64,000 bases of DNA from JAUILH01 sp964230215 (GTDB lineage Bacteria; Bacteroidota; Bacteroidia; Flavobacteriales_D; JAUILH01), in the NCBI GenBank assembly GCA_964230215.1, contig CAXRGQ010000014.1, positions 186,001 through 250,000 on the forward strand, read 5' to 3'. Every line of letters starts with the position of its first letter. Within the stretch, counting starts at the first letter, position 1. The translations under genes and the position numbers were made by a program. The notes beneath the pieces are model-generated. The model was not told where the DNA came from, ran no database searches, and saw only the letters and a program-made list of their open reading frames with translations. Shown piece by piece: positions 26,023-36,054 of the stretch.

Positions 26023-27386
26023 TTTTTCTTTTTTTCGACTAGGAAATAGATTAGCAGACCAGGGATAATAACATATAATGCATAAAGCAACTTAGCTGGA
26101 TCTTCCTTTATAAAATACACAAGCATCCATAAGGTCGCTAAAATAAAAATGATGGGAGTGACGGGGTAGCCCCAGGTTTTTACTATTGATTCATCCTTGC
26201 TTGTTCCTTCTTTCTTACGTCTATACCTTAAAATAAAGACACCAATTACCGTTAAAAGTGAAAATAGGAATAGAATGAAACCAATCGTCGTGATGAGTTC
26301 TTGAAAGCTAGAGACTATTACCAATACGATGGCAATAACCGCCTGAACAATAATTGCGTACAAAGGTGTTCCACCCTCAGTCTTTACGGTTAGTTTATTA
26401 AATGTGCTGTAATCTTTTCCCATTGATTCGGTAACCCGAGGACCAGCAATAATCATCGCACTCATGGTTGAAATCATGGCAAGACTGAATATCCCAGAAA
26501 ATGCAGTTCCTATGTCCTCACCAAATAATTTCATAGCTACAATGTTCCCGACTTCACTTTGTCCTTTTATCGATTCAAAATCAACAGAATACATGAACAT
26601 TATATTGATTACTACATAAATTATTGTAACAGCAAGGGTTCCCCACACCAATGAGAAAGGAAGACTTTTTTTTGGGTTTTCCACGTTGCCAGCGATATAC
26701 GCAGAGGCATTCCAACCACTATAGGCATACATTACCCAAACTAGAGATCCTGCGAACGGAAGTGTCATCATCATATCAAAACTATCTGAAGTTATAGATA
26801 AATCAACTGAACTAGGCTCAAACCCAGGTATAAAAAATGGAGCTGAACAAAAGACAATAATCAATCCGATTTTAATAGCTGTTAAGATATTCTGAACGAT
26901 TCCACCCGTTTTAACTCCTTTCATATGGACAAGGGACATTACTATAATGGCCAGAATAGAAGTGATTTTGAATGCTGGAAGATCAAACCCAAGCATTGAG
27001 ATTGTCTCAACCTTATCAATTCCAAAGATAGGGGCGCTGTACTCGCCTATGACTATTGCTGAGGCGGCTATAGCGCCTGCGAACCCAACAAATAAGGATA
27101 CCCAACCACTCATAAAACCAAGCGCCGGATGGTACAACTTGGATAGGAATAAATACTCACCTCCTGATTTTTTAAAGGTAGTTGCAACTTCCGTATATGC
27201 AAATGCTCCGCATAGAGCGATCAATCCACCAAGTAACCAAACAAGTATTATTGTACCTGCATTAGGAATTCCAATAGGTGTAGGCAAAACTTGATATCCC
27301 AGTGACGTAAACACGCCAACTCCAATCATATTCGCCATTACCATTGACAGTGCAACCCACTTTGTGTATTTCTTATTTTGTTCCAT
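26019..27386 (-). CDS. APC-family amino acid permease
   Basis: A 455-residue inner-membrane protein with about 12 hydrophobic helices. The first helix motif MVMANMIGVGVFTSLGY (unwound GxG substrate site), helix 3 EVATTFKKSGGEYLFLSKLYHP, and helix 6 region VMYAYSGWNASAYIAGNVENP are characteristic of the amino acid-polyamine-organocation superfamily, closest to amino acid/cationic exchangers. The substrate is not readable. First gene of a likely three-gene operon with the lipoprotein and serine hydrolase. Confidence 0.92.
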   Translation of the reverse strand: MEQNKKYTKWVALSMVMANMIGVGVFTSLGYQVLPTPIGIPNAGTIILVWLLGGLIALCGAFAYTEVATTFKKSGGEYLFLSKLYHPALGFMSGWVSLFVGFAGAIAASAIVIGEYSAPIFGIDKVETISMLGFDLPAFKITSILAIIVMSLVHMKGVKTGGIVQNILTAIKIGLIIVFCSAPFFIPGFEPSSVDLSITSDSFDMMMTLPFAGSLVWVMYAYSGWNASAYIAGNVENPKKSLPFSLVWGTLAVTIIYVVINIMFMYSVDFESIKGQSEVGNIVAMKLFGEDIGTAFSGIFSLAMISTMSAMIIAGPRVTESMGKDYSTFNKLTVKTEGGTPLYAIIVQAVIAIVLVIVSSFQELITTIGFILFLFSLLTVIGVFILRYRRKKEGTSKDESIVKTWGYPVTPIIFILATLWMLVYFIKEDPAKLLYALYVIIPGLLIYFLVEKKKK

Positions 27387-27503
27387 TTAGCTGGTAAACT
27401 TACGGAAATCAAAGCCTATGTCTTCAAGAAAATACTATTTGATACTAACAGGGTATTATTCGTATGTTCAGAATCGGGATTAAGAGAAAAACGATCATGT
27501 ATA

Positions 27504-27556
27504 CCGACGAAGGCAATTACATTGTGCTAGCTCGATAAATTCGTTTGCCTTGTCGG
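27504..27556. other. Imperfect inverted repeat downstream of the SpoIIE-type gene
   Basis: Arms 27504-27516 (CCGAC, one extra G, AAGGCAA) and 27545-27556 (TTGCCTTGTCGG) could form a 12-bp stem with a 28-base loop. It sits between the stop of the phosphatase gene (27587) and the permease start (27386), both minus strand. No T-tract follows the stem closely, so it may be an mRNA-end structure rather than a standard terminator. Confidence 0.4.
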
Positions 27557-27586
27557 CATAGTGACTTTGTAGCGCACTCGCCATCG

Positions 27587-30500
27587 CTAAAAGCGAATGC
27601 CGATTACGCACACGTCATCTACTTGCTCATACTCACCCATCCATTCCTGCAGACGTGTGTGAAGGATTTCTCGTTGTTCGGCCATTGGTTTATTCACAAT
27701 TTCAAGGATGAACTCTTTCATCACTTTTACTTTGAGTTTTTTACCTTTTACTCCTCCAAATTGATCGGCATACCCGTCCGAACTCATGTACACACGATCA
27801 CCTTCTAACATATCAAATGTGTGAAGTTCGTACACTTGATCTTCTGGTGTAAAACCTGCAACGGCTGTCTTGGTCGCTTTTGTTTCTAGTATCTCTCCAT
27901 TGCGCACAATCCAAAGCGATCTGTGTGCACCAGCGTACTGTAGTTTTCGCGTATCTGGGTCGTAAGATATAATGGCTGCATCCATCCCATCTCTTGTAGA
28001 GTCGGTTTCTTCACTCTGCTTAAGTGATTTTTTAATCCCTCTGTTTATCTCTGAAAGAATAAGCGATGGATTGATGATGTGTTTTTCTTTTACGAAATGA
28101 TTCAGTTTATCCGAACCAATCATGCTCATGAATGCACCCGGAACGCCGTGACCAGTGCAGTCTGCACAAACCATTATTTTATGATTGTCTACATCAGCAA
28201 ACCAATAGAAATCGCCGCTCACAATATCTTTCGGTAGGAATAACACAAAGGCATCATCAAAGCTTTTATCAATATCCTCATCAAAAGGTAAGATGGCTTC
28301 TTGAATACGCTGAGCATAGTTGATACTGTCCATTATCTCCGTCTGCTGATGGAGAATTTCATCTTTTTGATGCTGAAGAATCACGTTTTTATTCGCTATT
28401 TCCTTGGTGCGCTCCTGTACAATTTCCTCCAATCGTTCGTTCTGTCTTTTCAGACGAATCATGGAGAGGCGAATCAAGATAAATATCAAGATGATAGCCG
28501 CTACAACATAAGCAATGTAAGCCCACATTGTTCTGTGCCATGGCGGCAGGATTTCAAAAGACACACTTGAAACTTCACTTATCTGGCCATAGATGTTTTT
28601 GGCACGTACTTTAAATGTATAATTGCCTTCTCTTAACGTTGTGAAAATGGCTTCTGTAGATGATGTCCATTCAGACCACTCATCATCCTGTCCTTCCAAC
28701 ATAAAACTGTACTGTGTAGACTGTTCCTGATTAAAGTTGGGGGCAGCAAATGTGAATCGTATAGTGTTAAATTCGTAATCAATCTCCCACCCACCAGAGA
28801 TGGCGCCATCACCAGCATACAAACTGCTATCGGAATTAATCGTAATAGACCGAATTAAAGTGCTGAAGTCTTCATTGTAATTTTTGTTGTCATCATATTT
28901 GTAACGCACCAATCCATCTGCGGCACCAATCCACAGATTATGTTCTTGATCTAAATAGTATTTGTTGACGCGGCCAAAATTAATACCCCAAAACTTGCTC
29001 TCAATTCGGCTAAAATCTTTGGTTTTGTCAAGAAATAATATCTTCCCATTTTCGCACAACCATATACGCTCTTCAGTGTCAATAAACTGGCTGATAGACT
29101 TGGTTAGATGATCGCCATTAATGTATAGGTGAGAAAAAAGTCCTTTTATATTTGGGTAATCATCGATACTTTCGTTTTCACCAATTAGGTAGTGCTCATC
29201 CATGAATGATCGCAGCCCACGCGGTTCCCCAAACACCACTGAATCTCCGTATAGAAACGGTGTGTTAAACTGATTTAATATGTCATCATCATCGCCATAG
29301 TAGAAGCTAAAAAAACTAAAGCCATCAATAATTTGTAAGCGAATAATTCCGCTACTATTAGTCCCTATCCAAAACTCTTCATCACAGAAATCAGGACTTG
29401 GGGTGCGCACAATATTCGTTATTCCATAGTGATTGCGATTGATAAACTCAATCGATTCAAAGGTCTTGCCATCAAATACACCAACACCTGTTGCGCCAGC
29501 TAGAACAAGCTCATTGGTACTCTCAACCTTCTCGATTGCATTTACTGGAAGGTTTATAAGCTTAGCTATTTTATATGAACCGTCATAGTTAATCGAGTCA
29601 ATAGCGAATAAACCAAGATTTGAGGCCACTAGAAGCTGTCCATTATGATTGTAGAAATCCCAAACTTGTCCATGCAGTTCACTCACCTGCGTAAACTCTT
29701 TTGCTGCCCTTTGATTATTGTTATTGATGAACAATCCGCTAGAAGTTCCGACTAGCAGGTGGTTCTGGAAATGTGTGATGGCCTGAATACCGCCTTCTAG
29801 ATTGCTAATTTCCGTGTAAAATGATAGTGGTGATGTATAATCAACCTTCGCGATACCATTCTCAAGTGCCAACCATAGATTTAAATCTTTATCCTGAAAT
29901 ACGCTTTTTACATCATTGACTTTTAATCCTTTTCTTTTGTTAATCCTTGCTATTATATCTAGGTTTTCGTCAATCACAAGAACCCCAGACTCCATGGTGT
30001 TTAAAGCTAAATTTCCATCGTGTAACTGAATAGCTCCATATACCGCAGACGAGAATATTTCCGCATCATCAAAACCATAGGCGGGGGTTACTTTACCCCG
30101 ATATTCATCGTACCACCAAAATCCGCTACCATAGGTAACAATTAATGTTTTATTGGCTACATTGAACATTCCAAAGACCCCCATTTCTGCCAGGGTATCA
30201 GTTCCTTCTAGAAAAGTAAAATTGTCGCCTATAAGTTTGTACAAGCCTTTGTGCCCCTGGCGTACATAGATTTCATTATTGTGATAAAAAGAGTAGTGGA
30301 AGTACGAATCCTTTTCAGGAGTGTAAGCTTTTAGCTCATCATTGTTGTAAATAAAAACACGCTCTTGACTCAGGAAAAGAACACCTTGATCGGTTACTTT
30401 TACGTTGTACACACGTGAGAATGCCTGATGTTTGTCGGGGAGAGTGTTGGATAGGGAAATGTATTCTAATCGCCCTTTTACGTTGCTCTCAAGGTAACCA

Positions 30501-30796
30501 AAATTATTATCAGTAGCGACATATATCTTTCCTTTATCATCGGAAGCTAAGGCCCAAACGGTAGCCCCCTGAACTACTTCAATAAATCGCCAAGAAACGC
30601 CGTCATATTGCAGTACACCATTACCAACGCCACTGTAAATTATTCCATTGTTATCCTGCGTGATACAGCGATTCTCTGGTGTTACATTATCAAGTATTTT
30701 TTGAGGGGCATAGTTTTTTATAGGCAGATTAAGGCTTTGTCCTGCAACACTCAGTACAACTAAAATACTTGCTATTAGAAGAGAAATGCCTTTCAT
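27587..30796 (-). CDS. Two-component-type beta-propeller sensor with SpoIIE/PP2C phosphatase output
   Basis: A 1069-residue transmembrane signalling protein. It has a signal peptide (1-19), a large extracytoplasmic region of regulator-propeller repeats (IYSGVGNGVLQYDG, LWLALENGIAKVDY, LWIGAADGLVRY), a Y_Y_Y Ig-like domain with YSFMLEGQDDEWSEW near 690-710, one membrane helix near 748-772, a coiled coil (about 775-820), and a C-terminal SpoIIE phosphatase (about 830-1069) with LPKDIVSGDFYWF, CADCTGHGVPGAFMS, DGMDAAIISYD and SSDGYADQFGG, which contain the metal-binding aspartates. It resembles hybrid two-component propeller sensors, but the kinase is replaced by a PP2C phosphatase, probably controlling an anti-anti-sigma factor elsewhere. 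It is a single-gene unit. Confidence 0.92.
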   Translation of the reverse strand: MKGISLLIASILVVLSVAGQSLNLPIKNYAPQKILDNVTPENRCITQDNNGIIYSGVGNGVLQYDGVSWRFIEVVQGATVWALASDDKGKIYVATDNNFGYLESNVKGRLEYISLSNTLPDKHQAFSRVYNVKVTDQGVLFLSQERVFIYNNDELKAYTPEKDSYFHYSFYHNNEIYVRQGHKGLYKLIGDNFTFLEGTDTLAEMGVFGMFNVANKTLIVTYGSGFWWYDEYRGKVTPAYGFDDAEIFSSAVYGAIQLHDGNLALNTMESGVLVIDENLDIIARINKRKGLKVNDVKSVFQDKDLNLWLALENGIAKVDYTSPLSFYTEISNLEGGIQAITHFQNHLLVGTSSGLFINNNNQRAAKEFTQVSELHGQVWDFYNHNGQLLVASNLGLFAIDSINYDGSYKIAKLINLPVNAIEKVESTNELVLAGATGVGVFDGKTFESIEFINRNHYGITNIVRTPSPDFCDEEFWIGTNSSGIIRLQIIDGFSFFSFYYGDDDDILNQFNTPFLYGDSVVFGEPRGLRSFMDEHYLIGENESIDDYPNIKGLFSHLYINGDHLTKSISQFIDTEERIWLCENGKILFLDKTKDFSRIESKFWGINFGRVNKYYLDQEHNLWIGAADGLVRYKYDDNKNYNEDFSTLIRSITINSDSSLYAGDGAISGGWEIDYEFNTIRFTFAAPNFNQEQSTQYSFMLEGQDDEWSEWTSSTEAIFTTLREGNYTFKVRAKNIYGQISEVSSVSFEILPPWHRTMWAYIAYVVAAIILIFILIRLSMIRLKRQNERLEEIVQERTKEIANKNVILQHQKDEILHQQTEIMDSINYAQRIQEAILPFDEDIDKSFDDAFVLFLPKDIVSGDFYWFADVDNHKIMVCADCTGHGVPGAFMSMIGSDKLNHFVKEKHIINPSLILSEINRGIKKSLKQSEETDSTRDGMDAAIISYDPDTRKLQYAGAHRSLWIVRNGEILETKATKTAVAGFTPEDQVYELHTFDMLEGDRVYMSSDGYADQFGGVKGKKLKVKVMKEFILEIVNKPMAEQREILHTRLQEWMGEYEQVDDVCVIGIRF

Positions 30797-30916
30797 ATCT
30801 TGAACTGTCTAAGGTATGGTTTTTGCTCATAATTTGTCTTTATTTGATGAAAATCTTTCTGCTATGATGTCATTAAAATGTTGGATATTAGTGGATGTTA
30901 ATCAAGCTGTTAGTCT

Positions 30917-33900
30917 ATGAAATGTATAGTCACAATATTCCTGTCAGTCTTTCTTACAATAAGTTTTAGTTATGGGCAGAAACCTGAAATGGTTGTTAAC
31001 TCAGGTCATACGGATGCTATTTCTTGTGTGGACGTTAGTGGAGATGGGAGATGGATGGCAACAGGCGGCATTGATAAGATAATTAAGATTGTAGACGTGT
31101 CATCTGGTAAGGAGTTTAGAACGATTTCTGGTCTAAATGGACGTGTAGATTATATCAAGTTTGATGATGATAGCAAGATACTTGGGGCTACAACAAGCGA
31201 CGGCGAAATGAAATTTTGGGACGTTGTGTCGGGTGAATTGTTGTCCGAGTATAGAATTAATGACACAGAGAATCAAATAAGCTACATTCTTGGTAATTCA
31301 ATGGTATCCTATGTGAGCAATGAAGGTAAGTTAAGTAAAGCACCATTTAAGGAAAATGGAATTGAAGTGTCATATGATATCATGGGCTGCGTGCGTCAGA
31401 TGGGGAGTAATGATGGAAAGTTTATGTTTACCTATGATTATAAGGGTATAGTTCATAAGGTGGATGCTGCTACAGGTGCTGAGGTGGCCAGCAATAAACT
31501 ATTCGAGAAAATGATCTTCTCGCCTACACGGATGGATATTGACCCTAGCGGAGAGTATTTGGCCTTGTCTTTGGCGTCTCACGAGATTTACATTTTAAAA
31601 ACCAGTGATTTAAGCCTTCATAAGAAATTAGTGGGGCATGATAATGTAATTAAAGACATCAAGTTTGATGAGAAGTCTGGCGAATTGTTATCAGCGAATC
31701 ATGGTTCTAAGGAGCTTTATGTTTGGAATGTGGAGAAGGGAGACCTGATTAATAAATATCCATTTGATGATGCATTTTCATTGGATTGGGTAGAATCCAG
31801 TCCAAAGTATAACCTGATTCTTATTGCAGCTTGGAGGCAAATCTTATATGTAGATGCTAAGACAAAAAACGTTGTGCGAATATTCACTAGTAAGGCCAAC
31901 AAAATTGTGAATATGTCATATGATCAAAGGGGTAAATATTTGGCTGTAGCATCTGATGATGTGTCAGTAAAACTATGGGATTTAGAACAAAATAAAATTG
32001 TGCGAAATTTTCAGGGATTCTGGCCAGTAGCAATTTCTCCTAACGGAAAACATCTCGTATCAAATTATATGAGCATAAAACTGGCGGTTTGGGATATTAA
32101 TTCGGGTGAAAAACTGGGCGAATTGCCTACTAACGGAGACCTAATTCAACAGATAGCCTTTTCCAGAGATGGGAATAAAATAGCAGGGATTGGCATTCGT
32201 GGAAAAGTTTTTATTTGGGATATCGCTAGCATGAAGATTGATAGAACTATCGATTGGCCTCCAGGAATGAGTTATGGTATTTGTTTTAGTCCTGATGGTA
32301 GTAAAATAGTAGCTTCAGGTTTGGGGAATTCGTTCTACGTATGGGATGTCAAAACAGGCGAACAACTTGCTTACAAGGACGGCTATATGCTGATGTTTAG
32401 TGGAATTGTATTTACGCCAGACGGAAAATACATGGCTGCGTCTAATTGGGATCAGAAGGTGTACGTTTTTGATGCACAGACATGGGAAGAAGTTGCGGTA
32501 ATTGAAGGTCATAAAAACATAGTGACATGTATTGATATCTCCTATGACGGAAAATATCTAGCAACAGGTTCAGGCAACAACTCGGTGAAAGAAGCGGATA
32601 ACTCTGTTATAGTATGGGACTTTGAAACTAGAACAGAATTGTGCAGATATAAGGGCCATACCGGTGTAATTAATAAAGTAGTTTTTGATAGACAGGCGAC
32701 ACAAATCTATTCTTGTGCCAACGACGGTATGGTAAAAGTTTGGGATTATTTGGAGTGTTCGGAAAAGGGCACTTACGTAAGTGTAAATCAAAAAGATTAT
32801 GTAGTGGCAACGCCTGAGCATTATTATATGGCTTCAAAAGACGCTTTAGAGGCAGTATCCTTCAGAATTGAAGATCACGTTTATCCATTTGATCAATTTG
32901 ATTTACTGTTAAACAGACCAGATTTAGTCTCCAAAAAGCTTGGGAAAACACCTGAAGGCCTTGTGAATGCCTATGAATACATTTATAAAAAGCGTTTAAA
33001 ACAGATGGATTTTAAGGAGTCTGAGTTAGAGCTTGACTTCCATTTGCCTGAAGTCGAAATACTAACGAAGGATATTCAGTTAGTAACCGAAAAAAGTCAA
33101 GTTAGCTTTAAAGCACGTTTTTCAGATTCAAAATACACACTAGATAGAATTAAAGTGTACGTGAATGATGTGCCCGTCTATGGGCAAGAAGGTATCTCAT
33201 TACGCGGCCAGAAAACGAATAACATAGAACAAGATCTAACAATAGATTTGGCAGCGGGAAGTAACGTAATTAAAGTATCTGTGCTAAATAGTAACGGGGT
33301 TGAGTCCTTAAAGAAATCTGTGTCTGTAATTCGCAATACCGAGAAATCAGAAGGTGATTTGTATCTAGTTAGTTTGGGTGTGTCCAAGTACCAGAATGAG
33401 CAGTTCAACCTTAAATATGCAGCCAAAGATGCACATGATATTCAGGAAAAGCTTGGCGCTGCGGATGAGCTTTATAAGTCCATAAAGAGACTAGAGCTTA
33501 CTGACAGTATGGTAACGAAGGAGAGCATAATGGAAATCTCAAAGTTTCTTGAATCAGCTAATGCTGGGGATGCCATTATTTTATTTGTTGCTGGGCACGG
33601 AGTGTTAGATGAGAACTATCAATATTATTTCTGCACACATGATATGGACTTTGAAAATCCGTCGAAAAATGGAGTGCCGTATGATGTATTTGAATCCATT
33701 CTTGTCGGAACAAAGTCATTGAAGAAGTTACTTATAATGGATACTTGTCACAGTGGGGAAGTGGATGAGGATGAAATTGAAAAAACGGAAGCAACAGAAA
33801 CCACAGATGGTGATATTAAATTTAGAGGAGTTGCCCAGAATTTCAAAAAGAAAAATGCCTTTGGCGCCTATAATACTTCTGTTTTAATGGAGAATATGTT

Positions 33901-34174
33901 CTCAGATATCCGTAAGAAAAGTGGTGCGAATGTAATTTCATCTGCCGGTGGCGCGGAGTATGCTATGGAAAGCGACGAATGGCAAAACGGACTATTCACC
34001 TTCTGTCTTTTAAATGGATTGAAAAACAATAAGGCAGATCAAAACATGGACAGACAGATCATGATTTCTGAGTTACGTCACTATGTATATAAGGAAGTGC
34101 TGCGTTTGTCAAATGGTAAGCAAATGCCTACATCAAGAGAAGAGAATATTAGTGTGGATTATAGGTTGAAGTAA
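30917..34174 (+). CDS. Secreted WD40-repeat protein with caspase-like (peptidase C14) domain
   Basis: A 1085-residue protein: signal peptide (about 1-20, SYGQ), two WD40 propellers spanning about residues 25-620 (repeats ending VWDI, LWDL, VWDV, IVWDF, VWDY), a beta-rich Ig-like linker (about 700-805), then a caspase-hemoglobinase domain from about 812. The catalytic dyad is present: His894 in VAGHG and Cys944 in MDTCHSG, followed by an acidic processing-type loop (EVDEDEIEKTEATE). Bacterial WD40-caspase fusions are thought to be proteolytic signalling switches; this one has an export signal, which is less usual. Arg/Lys-specific cleavage (metacaspase/gingipain-like) is possible but not shown. 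No T9SS tail is visible; it ends IKSVDYRLK-like. Confidence 0.9.
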   Translation: MKCIVTIFLSVFLTISFSYGQKPEMVVNSGHTDAISCVDVSGDGRWMATGGIDKIIKIVDVSSGKEFRTISGLNGRVDYIKFDDDSKILGATTSDGEMKFWDVVSGELLSEYRINDTENQISYILGNSMVSYVSNEGKLSKAPFKENGIEVSYDIMGCVRQMGSNDGKFMFTYDYKGIVHKVDAATGAEVASNKLFEKMIFSPTRMDIDPSGEYLALSLASHEIYILKTSDLSLHKKLVGHDNVIKDIKFDEKSGELLSANHGSKELYVWNVEKGDLINKYPFDDAFSLDWVESSPKYNLILIAAWRQILYVDAKTKNVVRIFTSKANKIVNMSYDQRGKYLAVASDDVSVKLWDLEQNKIVRNFQGFWPVAISPNGKHLVSNYMSIKLAVWDINSGEKLGELPTNGDLIQQIAFSRDGNKIAGIGIRGKVFIWDIASMKIDRTIDWPPGMSYGICFSPDGSKIVASGLGNSFYVWDVKTGEQLAYKDGYMLMFSGIVFTPDGKYMAASNWDQKVYVFDAQTWEEVAVIEGHKNIVTCIDISYDGKYLATGSGNNSVKEADNSVIVWDFETRTELCRYKGHTGVINKVVFDRQATQIYSCANDGMVKVWDYLECSEKGTYVSVNQKDYVVATPEHYYMASKDALEAVSFRIEDHVYPFDQFDLLLNRPDLVSKKLGKTPEGLVNAYEYIYKKRLKQMDFKESELELDFHLPEVEILTKDIQLVTEKSQVSFKARFSDSKYTLDRIKVYVNDVPVYGQEGISLRGQKTNNIEQDLTIDLAAGSNVIKVSVLNSNGVESLKKSVSVIRNTEKSEGDLYLVSLGVSKYQNEQFNLKYAAKDAHDIQEKLGAADELYKSIKRLELTDSMVTKESIMEISKFLESANAGDAIILFVAGHGVLDENYQYYFCTHDMDFENPSKNGVPYDVFESILVGTKSLKKLLIMDTCHSGEVDEDEIEKTEATETTDGDIKFRGVAQNFKKKNAFGAYNTSVLMENMFSDIRKKSGANVISSAGGAEYAMESDEWQNGLFTFCLLNGLKNNKADQNMDRQIMISELRHYVYKEVLRLSNGKQMPTSREENISVDYRLK

Positions 34175-34225
34175 AACTACATACTATTCTTATTCTAAGT
34201 TCGTTTGATGCAGTAAATATTATTT

Positions 34226-35194
34226 ATGAAGAATCTAGCCATTATCATTACCACATTTTTTTGTTTAGGTACTAAGGCTCAAAACCTAGTCCCAGATCCA
34301 AGTTTCGAAGGCTATGTATATGATTTTTGTGGTCTACAAACCTATTCAGATTTTAACACACTAGTTGATGATTGGAAGACGCCTACACACGGTTCGCCAG
34401 ATGTGTATTTTAGTGTTATTAATGATACGTGTTACAATTATATGCCAAACACGACATACTCGGGACCTCTTGGAATAAAAGGAAAACAAAGCCCATTGAA
34501 CGGGCGGGCGTTTGTTGGTTTCTACGCCTACACCATACCTGGTTTAAATCAGAGGGAATACATTCAAACAGAATTATCTTCACCTATGATAATAGGAGAA
34601 GAATATATGGTGACCTTTCGTTTATCATTGGCAGACTTTATAGAATATGGAACACCCAATATTGGTGTTTATTTCTCAACTTCTGCGATTGGGTCATCAA
34701 ATAATGGAGTGTTAAATTACACACCACAAATTACAGTAAATACAGCGGTGATGGATACGGTTAATTGGGTAATGGTCACTGGTACGTTTCAGGCACAGGA
34801 TGCCTATACACACATGACTATTGGGAATTTTAATGACGACAATTCAACCGTACTGGTTAATAATCCCGGATTTGTATCTGGGCCAGGTGTATACGGCGCG
34901 TATTATTATATTGAAGATATAAGTGTTGGTCTCGCAAACCCAAACTCAATAAAAGAAGAGAACGCTATTGATTTTAAAGTATATCCAACTTTGGTTGAAT
35001 CTTCTGTCACAATAGAATCAGATTTTGATGGGGAGCTAATAATATCAAGCATGCAGGGTTCAATTGTGAAGAATATGGTAGTTCGAAGTGGTGCAAATCA
35101 AATTGATTTAGGAGAACTTTCCCCTGGGGCGTATATGGTGACTTTTCTTTCTGAGGGGCAGAGGTACACGAAGAGAATTATTAAGACAATATAA
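34226..35194 (+). CDS. T9SS type A cargo protein, NLVPDPSFE family
   Basis: A 322-residue secreted protein: signal peptide (about 1-18, KAQ), the N-terminal motif NLVPDPSFEG shared with the products of 52229-53182 and 53268-54227, a jelly-roll-like beta domain with GRAFVGFYAY and EDISVGL near residue 235, and a type A sorting domain in the last 75 residues (FKVYPTLVESSVTIES, GAYMVTFLSEGQRYTKRIIKT). It would be exported by T9SS and held at the surface or released. The ligand is unknown; carbohydrate binding is a guess from the fold. It follows the WD40-caspase gene by 51 bases on the same strand. Confidence 0.82.
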   Translation: MKNLAIIITTFFCLGTKAQNLVPDPSFEGYVYDFCGLQTYSDFNTLVDDWKTPTHGSPDVYFSVINDTCYNYMPNTTYSGPLGIKGKQSPLNGRAFVGFYAYTIPGLNQREYIQTELSSPMIIGEEYMVTFRLSLADFIEYGTPNIGVYFSTSAIGSSNNGVLNYTPQITVNTAVMDTVNWVMVTGTFQAQDAYTHMTIGNFNDDNSTVLVNNPGFVSGPGVYGAYYYIEDISVGLANPNSIKEENAIDFKVYPTLVESSVTIESDFDGELIISSMQGSIVKNMVVRSGANQIDLGELSPGAYMVTFLSEGQRYTKRIIKTI

Positions 35195-35284
35195 ACTTGT
35201 ATATTAAGATTAGGTCTAGGTAACAGCAAACGCTAACCAGGTGAGACGATTAACAAATACTTCAATTAACAAAACTGGAACAAC

Positions 35285-35701
35285 ATGAAACACTGTCTCT
35301 TCATCATATTAATCGTGTCTTTCTGTTTATCAAGCTATGCACAAAATGATATGCATGAACAATTTGCGATGACAAGTGATACACAAACGGTCGCGATCTA
35401 TATTGGGCATGGCTGGGTTGGCGGTGGAGCGAGTATGCCTGTCCTCAATTTAAATAATTATCGACCAAAAAAAATGAATGGTTTGGATATCTATTTTGAT
35501 GAAATGTACAGCGATACTATCCGCAATAAATTACCAGATTGCATAAGTGGAATGGCTGAGATAAAAATCACTGCAAAGATATACTTGAAAGATAAAATTG
35601 TAGGAGTTACTTCAAACCCTCCAAGTACCAGAAAAATATATGAAGCTGTTGTTGTTGACTTAATGGATGTTCAAGTGAAAACAAAGCCTTGTGATGGTTA
35701 G
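35285..35701 (+). CDS. Small secreted hypothetical protein
   Basis: A 138-residue exported protein with a clear signal peptide (MKHCLFIILIVSFCLSSYAQ, cleaved around residue 20). The mature part has a glycine-rich IGHGWVGGGASMP and a beta-rich C-terminal half, with two cysteines (LPDC, KPC) that could pair. No family recognised. It is 90 bases downstream of a T9SS cargo gene and directly upstream of the MNT/HEPN pair. Confidence 0.65.
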   Translation: MKHCLFIILIVSFCLSSYAQNDMHEQFAMTSDTQTVAIYIGHGWVGGGASMPVLNLNNYRPKKMNGLDIYFDEMYSDTIRNKLPDCISGMAEIKITAKIYLKDKIVGVTSNPPSTRKIYEAVVVDLMDVQVKTKPCDG

Positions 35702-35743
35702 GGTTGGAGGTGGTAGGCACAATAAAGAACAACGGAAATTCAT

Positions 35744-35751
35744 TATATTTG
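35744..35751 (+). promoter_or_regulatory. Candidate -7 box immediately before the MNT start
   Basis: TATATTTG, a full TAnnTTTG match, ends only three bases before the ATG at 35755. If used, transcription would begin at or beside the start codon and give a leaderless message for the antitoxin gene. No convincing TTG element is seen 17-23 bases upstream, so confidence is limited. Confidence 0.4.
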
Positions 35752-35754
35752 TAT

Positions 35755-36054
35755 ATGTCATTTAAAGAGCAATATAAAGAACAGTTAATTGATCTATGTG
35801 AAAGATACAATGTCGAGACATTATATCTGTTTGGATCTGCTCAAGCTGACAGGATGAATGATATTAGTGATGTTGATTTGTTAGTGAAATTCAAGAAATT
35901 CAATGCTGCCAAATATTTTCAAAACTACATAGATTTTAAGACAAGTTTGCAAAAGTTGTTTAATCGTGATGTTGACCTTTTAGAAGAACAAACACTTTCA
36001 AACCCATACTTGATTAATTCAATCAACAAAAACAAAGAATTGATTTATGGATGA
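35755..36054 (+). CDS. mntA: MntA-type minimal nucleotidyltransferase (antitoxin)
   Basis: A 99-residue MNT-fold nucleotidyltransferase. The catalytic signature GSX10DxD is intact: Gly27-Ser28 in LFGSAQADR and Asp39/Asp41 in SDVDLLV; a third acidic residue is expected in RDVDLLEE. In characterised MntA-HepT pairs the antitoxin adds AMP units to a tyrosine of the HEPN toxin and silences its RNase activity. The start at 35755 fits the family length; the frame is open upstream to 35704 without similarity. It overlaps the HEPN gene by eight bases. Confidence 0.88.
   Translation: MSFKEQYKEQLIDLCERYNVETLYLFGSAQADRMNDISDVDLLVKFKKFNAAKYFQNYIDFKTSLQKLFNRDVDLLEEQTLSNPYLINSINKNKELIYG

Noticed and set aside
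28132..28570. Plus-strand frames of 63 and 89 codons within the SpoIIE-type gene
   Set aside because: Shadow frames antisense to a conserved phosphatase domain.
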